Source: Eimeria necatrix (lineage: Eukaryota; Apicomplexa; Conoidasida; Eucoccidiorida; Eimeriidae). Taken from it: DNA of 10,587 bases. Both the position numbers and the translations under genes were made by a program. The notes under the pieces were generated by a model. It did not search any database. It had not been told where the DNA came from and saw only the letters and a list, made by a program, of their open reading frames with translations. The stretch is taken from assembly GCF_000499385.1 (NCBI RefSeq), contig NW_013651746.1:1-10587 (forward strand), read 5' to 3'. This document shows positions 7,487-10,587 of the stretch, piece by piece (the stretch's first letter is position 1; each line of letters opens with the position of its first letter).

Positions 7487-8237
7487 GCGGGTTGCTGCTG
7501 CTGCTGCTGCTGTTGGCGGGTTGCTGCTGCTGCTGCTGCTGGGTGCGGCGGGGATGGAATGGGCCGCAGCTGTCGTTGTTTCTGAAGCTGCGTTTGTGCT
7601 GCTGCGGATGCTGCTGCCGCTGCGCCTTCGCTGCTGCTGCTGCTGCTGCTGCTTGGTGGCTGCTGCTGCTGCTCTTTCAGCTTTGCTGCTGCTGCGGATG
7701 CTGCTGCTGAGTGAGGGTGTCTTTGCTGCTCTGCTGCCGCGTCGCTTTTTGCTGCCACTAATTAATTCGGCGTTTTTTGTTTTGCTTTTGTCTCTCTTAG
7801 CTGCTGCTGCTGCTGCTTGCTGCTGCTGCTGCTGCTTCCTGCTGCTGCTGCAGGCGGTCACCGCGAAAAAGGGCTTGATGTGTTGAGGCCTAGAAGCTGC
7901 TCCCCCCCAGCTGGCAGCAGCAGCAGCAGCAGCAGCAGGAGACGCTCCAGCTCCCCAGACAGGCACAGCAGCAGCAGCAGCAGCAGCAGCAAAAATGCTG
8001 AAGGAGCGAAGAGGGAGGCAGAGGAAGCAGCAGCTAGCAGGAAGCGCAGCAGAAGCCCGGACAGGGAGTCTGCAGCAAAGCCAGCAGCAGCTGCTGCTGC
8101 TGCTGCAGAAGGCAGCAGCAGCAAGCCGCGCTACCTCACCATGAGTACGCAAGCTGCTGACAGCAGCAGCAGCAGCAGCAGCGCGAGGCGCCGCAGCAGG
8201 TGGACCCGGCGCTCCCCATCCCCGGGGACCGCCAGCC

Positions 8238-8294
<57 letters not shown>

Positions 8295-8632
8295 AGCAGC
8301 TGCCTGATGAGGGGCTGAATGCCCTCTTGGCTAAGTTGAGTGAAGCAAAGAGAAAGCGCGAGGTGGAGAAGGAGCAGCAGAAGCTGCAGGAGCAGGCTGC
8401 TGCTGCTGCTGCTGCTGCAGTTGCTGCTGCTGCGAACGCTGCAGCAGCAAACGTCGCAGTGCTGAACGCAGCGTTTGCGAACGTCGCCGCTGCTGCTGCT
8501 GCTGCTGCTGCTGCTGCGCCGACTGCAGCAGGAGTGCGTGCTGCTGCTGCTGCAGCAAACGGAGCAGCAGGAGGCTCGGGGCTGAGCGTGCAGGAGAAGC
8601 GGCGGCTGCTGTGGGGCAAGAAGAAGCCGGGC

Positions 8633-8673
<41 letters not shown>

Positions 8674-9144
8674 AGCAGAAGTCGACACAGACCCCAATAA
8701 ATACTCTCTTTCTTTCGGAAGTGATGCTGAAAGAAAGTCCAAGTTCTTGAAGCTCATGGGCCACAAGGGGGACCCCAGTTCCATTGCAAACTCCACCCAC
8801 ATTCCCGTAAACCCTCCAAACCCTAAACCCTAAACCCTAAACCCTAGGCGGTGTTTCCGGTTTGCCGCTGCGCGCAAACCCTCGCCTGCGGGGCCCCCCG
8901 AGGCCCCGCGGCGAAGAGGGGTTTTGGGGCCTAGAGCTGGGGCTGCGGGTTTAGGGTCTAGGGTCTAGGGTTTAGGGTTTAGGGTTTAGGGTTTAGGGTT
9001 TAGGGTTTAGGGTTTGGGTGTGTGCAGCCCGCGGAGGCGCACCTGGACCCGAAGCAGACGCAGCGCATCAACAGCGAGTTGGAGCTGCAGTACTACCAGG
9101 GCATTCGCCGCAAAGACGGGAGAAAGACTGGCCTGGGCCTCTAG
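7099..9144 (+). CDS. FHA domain protein with SMAP-like C-terminus (three exons)
   Basis: Exons 7099-7441, 7854-8806 and 9028-9144 join in frame (phase 1, then phase 0) to 470 residues. The ATG at 7099 (context GCAGGATGG) sits just before the first FHA strand, although the frame is open upstream. Residues 1-113 form an FHA domain, a phosphothreonine-binding fold. The expected residues are visible: G28-R29, S43, H46 and N78-G79. Twelve alanines (55-66) are inserted between its strands. Residues 126-340 are low complexity, with Ser runs, Arg/Ser motifs (RRRSSSPDRH, RKRSRSPDRE, RRRSRWTRRSPSPG), a charged helix (LNALLAKLSEAKRKREVEKE) and an Ala-rich tract. Residues 358-470 resemble the SMAP domain of small acidic protein and RSRC2-type proteins: LLWGKKK, a 12-Gln insert (376-387), ERKSKFLKLMGHKG, then ELELQYYQGIRRKDGRKTGLGL. 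Nuclear splicing-type function is inferred, not shown. Ending the gene at the in-frame stop at 8833 would lose the conserved C-terminus. Confidence 0.82.
7442..7853 (+). other. Intron 1 of the FHA gene
   Basis: The donor is CAAG|GTGCGC and the acceptor is CTGCTGCAG|GCGGTC, and joining them keeps the frame (phase 1, Gly codon split). The intron is largely CTG/GCT repeats, opposite in sense to the CAG repeats in the flanking exons. A second acceptor with a better pyrimidine tract (CTCTCTTAG at 7792-7800) is out of frame with this donor and would soon meet a TGA. Confidence 0.7.
8809..8847 (-). repeat. Telomere-like array at the 5' end of intron 2
   Basis: Five AAACCCT units, the first separated from the other four by CC, end in AGG. 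This is the only telomere-like block in the window with this orientation on the + strand. Confidence 0.92.
8875..8924. repeat. Nested inverted repeat inside intron 2
   Basis: GCGGGGCC and GGCCCCGC pair around a short CCCCGA loop. The flanking AAACCCTCGCC and GGCGAAGAGGGGTTT extend the pairing with small bulges. It lies in the loop between the two telomere-like arrays. Confidence 0.75.
8953..9018 (+). repeat. Telomere-like array at the 3' end of intron 2
   Basis: Nine AGGGTTT-type heptamers (the first two are AGGGTCT) followed by GGG, ending nine bases before the exon 3 start. Positions 8988-9018 can pair with 8815-8845. Confidence 0.92.
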
Positions 9145-9420
9145 CTAGCTAGCTAGCTGGCTAGCTAGCTAGCTGGCTAGCTAGCTAGCTAGCTAGCTAG
9201 CTGGCTAGCCGGGCGGCTAGCTGGCTGGCTAGCTAGCTGGTTAGCTGGGTGGCTAGCTAGCTGGTTAGCTGGGCGGCTAGCTAGCTGGCTAGTTAGCTGG
9301 CTAGCTAGCTGGCGGGCTGGCTAGTTGGCTAGCTAGTTAGTTGACTTGTTGGTTCGCTTGCTGCCTGTCGGCCTGCCCAATTGGTCGGTCAGCTAGCTAG
9401 CTAGCTAGCTAGCTAGCTAG
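9141..9420. repeat. CTAG array, left half with CTGG variants
   Basis: The array starts with the CTAG that contains the FHA gene's TAG stop codon (9142-9144) and continues as CTAG/CTGG units. It includes two 24-base units at 9237 and 9261 and a related third at 9285. Variants in this half favour G on the + strand (GGCTGG, GGGCGG). Between about 9345 and 9390 the sequence is irregular, and a pure CTAG run follows. Confidence 0.88.
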
Positions 9421-9564
9421 CTCGCCAGCCAACCAGGCAGCTAGCTAGCTAGCTAGCTCGCCAGCCAACCAGGCAGCTAGCTAGCTAGCTAGCTCGCCAG
9501 CCAACCAAGCAGCTAGCTAGCTAGCTAGCTCGCCAGCCAACCAGGCAGCTAGCTAGCTAGCTAG
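9421..9564. repeat. 36-base tandem repeat, 4 copies, in the right half of the CTAG array
   Basis: Units begin at 9421, 9457, 9493 and 9529. Each has CTCGCCAGCCAACCAGG followed by a CTAG run, and the third has a G-to-A change. Variants here favour C on the + strand, the reverse of the left half. There are no unique spacers, so this is not a CRISPR array. Confidence 0.92.
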
Positions 9565-9599
9565 CTAGGCCACTGCCTCGTGTGGGACAACTCCCTTGG

Positions 9600-9810
9600 C
9601 CGCCTTCCTGTGCTGCAACCCAGCGGTGCAGCGGCTGCAGCGGCTGGAGTCGGCAGCTGCTGCAGCTGCTGCTGCTGCAGCTGCTGCAGCTGCTGCAGTC
9701 GGCAGCTGCTGCTGCTGCAGCTGCTGCAGTCGGCAGCTGCTGCTGCTGCAGCTGCTGCAGTCAGCGGCTGCTGCTGCTGGAAGGCCCTGCTGCAGCAGCA
9801 AATGGCTGCG
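9600..9810. repeat. GCAGCTGC repeat region with a 31-base unit
   Basis: CAGCTG palindromes and CTG runs, with a 31-base unit beginning CGGCAGCTGC at 9700 and 9731. The period is not a multiple of three, so the duplication shifts the frame. Frames on both strands from 9561 to 9947 are open but show no domain, and no gene is claimed. Confidence 0.75.
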
Positions 9811-9933
9811 ATTTGCTGCTGTTGCGCTGCTGCTTCGTTAAACTGCGGTGTACGTACACCTGGCTGCTGTGCGCAGCAGCAAACCGAACAAATGCAAAAT
9901 AGATTTGTCTGGGGAGTTCCCCTTTGCTGTTGA

Positions 9934-10456
9934 AGACTTAAAGACAATTATAATTTCCGAAATTTAGTTATTTTAAAATTAAAAAGAAGATTTAAACAAA
10001 TTAGTTTTAATTTCAAATTTGAAAGCTTTGAAGGCGCCTTTCCGGCGCAGTCGCTGCATGCAGCTGTTCTGTACTTTCTTAAAAGAATATAAATGATATA
10101 AATGTTTAAAAACAAATAAATCATTTGATTAATATAAATATATACTATAAATGATATAAATGTTTAAAAACAAATCATTTAATTGTTATAAATATATATA
10201 TATATGCGAGTGCATGTACAGATCTACTCTCTTAAAAGGATATGAATGATATAAATGTTTAAGAACAAAAAATAAATCATTTAAATATTATAAATTCGAA
10301 TTTACGCATTATTTAAAAGTCATTTATTCGCAGATTTGTGCAAATGCCACAAAGGCAAAAGTGTGTCCATACACCCCAGCATACACAATATGTTGAGGTG
10401 TATGTACATATCAATATAGAAATATAGAAATATATATTTATGCTTAATCGCTTTTT
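9934..10456. other. AT-rich stretch with diverged repeats and no gene seen
   Basis: Three diverged copies of a segment with AATGATATAAATGTTTAA, followed by an ACAAA and ATCATTT pattern, start near 10089, 10150 and 10245. The first and third share an upstream CTTAAAAG, giving a larger unit of about 154 bases. The remainder is AT-rich without a credible frame or RNA gene. Confidence 0.7.
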
Positions 10457-10489
10457 ATGCATGCATGCATGCATGCATGCATGCATGCA
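10457..10489. repeat. (ATGC)8 run
   Basis: A pure, self-complementary ATGC run of 33 bases, the same word that dominates the cluster at 3603-3790. Confidence 0.95.
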
Positions 10490-10520
10490 CAGCTTTTTGC
10501 TGCCATATACATACATGTAA

Positions 10521-10521
<1 letters not shown>

Positions 10522-10587
<66 letters not shown>
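10522..10587. repeat. (TA)33 dinucleotide run, cut by the window edge
   Basis: Sixty-six bases of perfect TA that continue to the last base of the window, so the true length is unknown. Such a run may mark an assembly contig end. Confidence 0.97.

Larger units (their letters stand above)
8807..9027 (+). other. Intron 2 of the FHA gene, bounded by inverted telomere-like arrays
   Basis: The donor is CCC|GTAAAC (8807) and the acceptor is GTGTGCAG (ending 9027), joined in phase 0. Skipping these 221 bases continues the SMAP-like domain to its Gly-Leu-Gly ending. A CCCTAAA array starts two bases after the donor and a TTTAGGG array ends nine bases before the exon, so the intron ends are complementary. 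Confidence 0.75.

Noticed and set aside
7792..7800. Alternative acceptor CTCTCTTAG for exon 2
   Set aside because: With the donor at 7441 it gives a frame that meets TGA soon after 7870. The CAG acceptor at 7853 keeps the frame, although alternative splicing is possible.
7382..8800. Minus-strand 472-residue frame, the longest in the window
   Set aside because: It is antisense to the FHA gene exons, consists of Leu, Ala, Ser and Gln runs, and has no domain. CAG/CTG DNA lacks stops on both strands, so length is not evidence.
8807..8833. Ending the FHA gene at the in-frame stop at 8833
   Set aside because: That frame would translate the telomere-like array and lose the SMAP-like ending. The splice 8806/9028 keeps the frame and restores the conserved tail.
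9421..9564. CRISPR-like regular 36-base repeats
   Set aside because: The units are head to tail with no unique spacers, in a eukaryotic setting with no cas genes.
9561..9947. Minus-strand 128-residue frame
   Set aside because: It is mostly Gln and Ala from GCAGCTGC repeats, the 31-base duplication breaks codon phase, and no domain is seen.
10313..10516. Minus-strand 67-residue frame near the right edge
   Set aside because: It contains the (ATGC)n run and AT-rich DNA, and has no protein-like constraint or context.

Overview
The window looks like nuclear DNA of a coccidian apicomplexan, most probably Eimeria. The reasons are very dense CAG/CTG trinucleotide repeats in coding and non-coding DNA, long alanine, serine and glutamine runs inside proteins, internal telomere-like heptamers (TTTAGGG/CCCTAAA), spliced genes, and GCATGC-type motifs. 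This mix is known from the repeat-rich segments of Eimeria chromosomes. The species cannot be named from sequence alone.

Layout: bases 1-450 hold the 3' end of an unidentified low-complexity gene on the + strand. Bases 451-3600 are mostly non-coding: AT-rich tetramer, pentamer and hexamer arrays, a CTG island (about 851-1616), a small non-repetitive island (about 1772-1883) and a telomere-like block (2414-2470). A GCATGC-rich patch with a 32-base perfect palindrome lies at 3603-3790. More CAG/CTG repeats and a second telomere-like block follow up to about 4812. A minus-strand gene (5502 to 4813) encodes an unrecognised single-pass membrane protein of 229 residues. Bases 5503-7098 are repeat-rich, with possible but unproven exons.

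The best-supported gene is on the + strand at 7099-9144. Three exons join in frame to a 470-residue protein with an N-terminal FHA (phosphothreonine-binding) domain, a middle region with short Arg/Ser motifs, and a C-terminal segment resembling the SMAP (small acidic protein-like) domain. A nuclear, RNA-processing-type role is inferred. A 12-alanine run sits inside the FHA domain and a 12-glutamine run inside the SMAP-like region. Its second intron begins and ends with complementary telomere-like arrays that could fold the two splice sites together.

The stop codon of that gene opens a roughly 420-base CTAG array whose two halves have opposite strand bias, the second half containing four 36-base units. 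The rest (9566-10587) is GCAGCTGC repeats, then AT-rich DNA with diverged repeats, an (ATGC)n run and a (TA)33 run reaching the window edge. No tRNA, rRNA, transposase, integrase or CRISPR array was seen. The genes do not form an obvious pathway.
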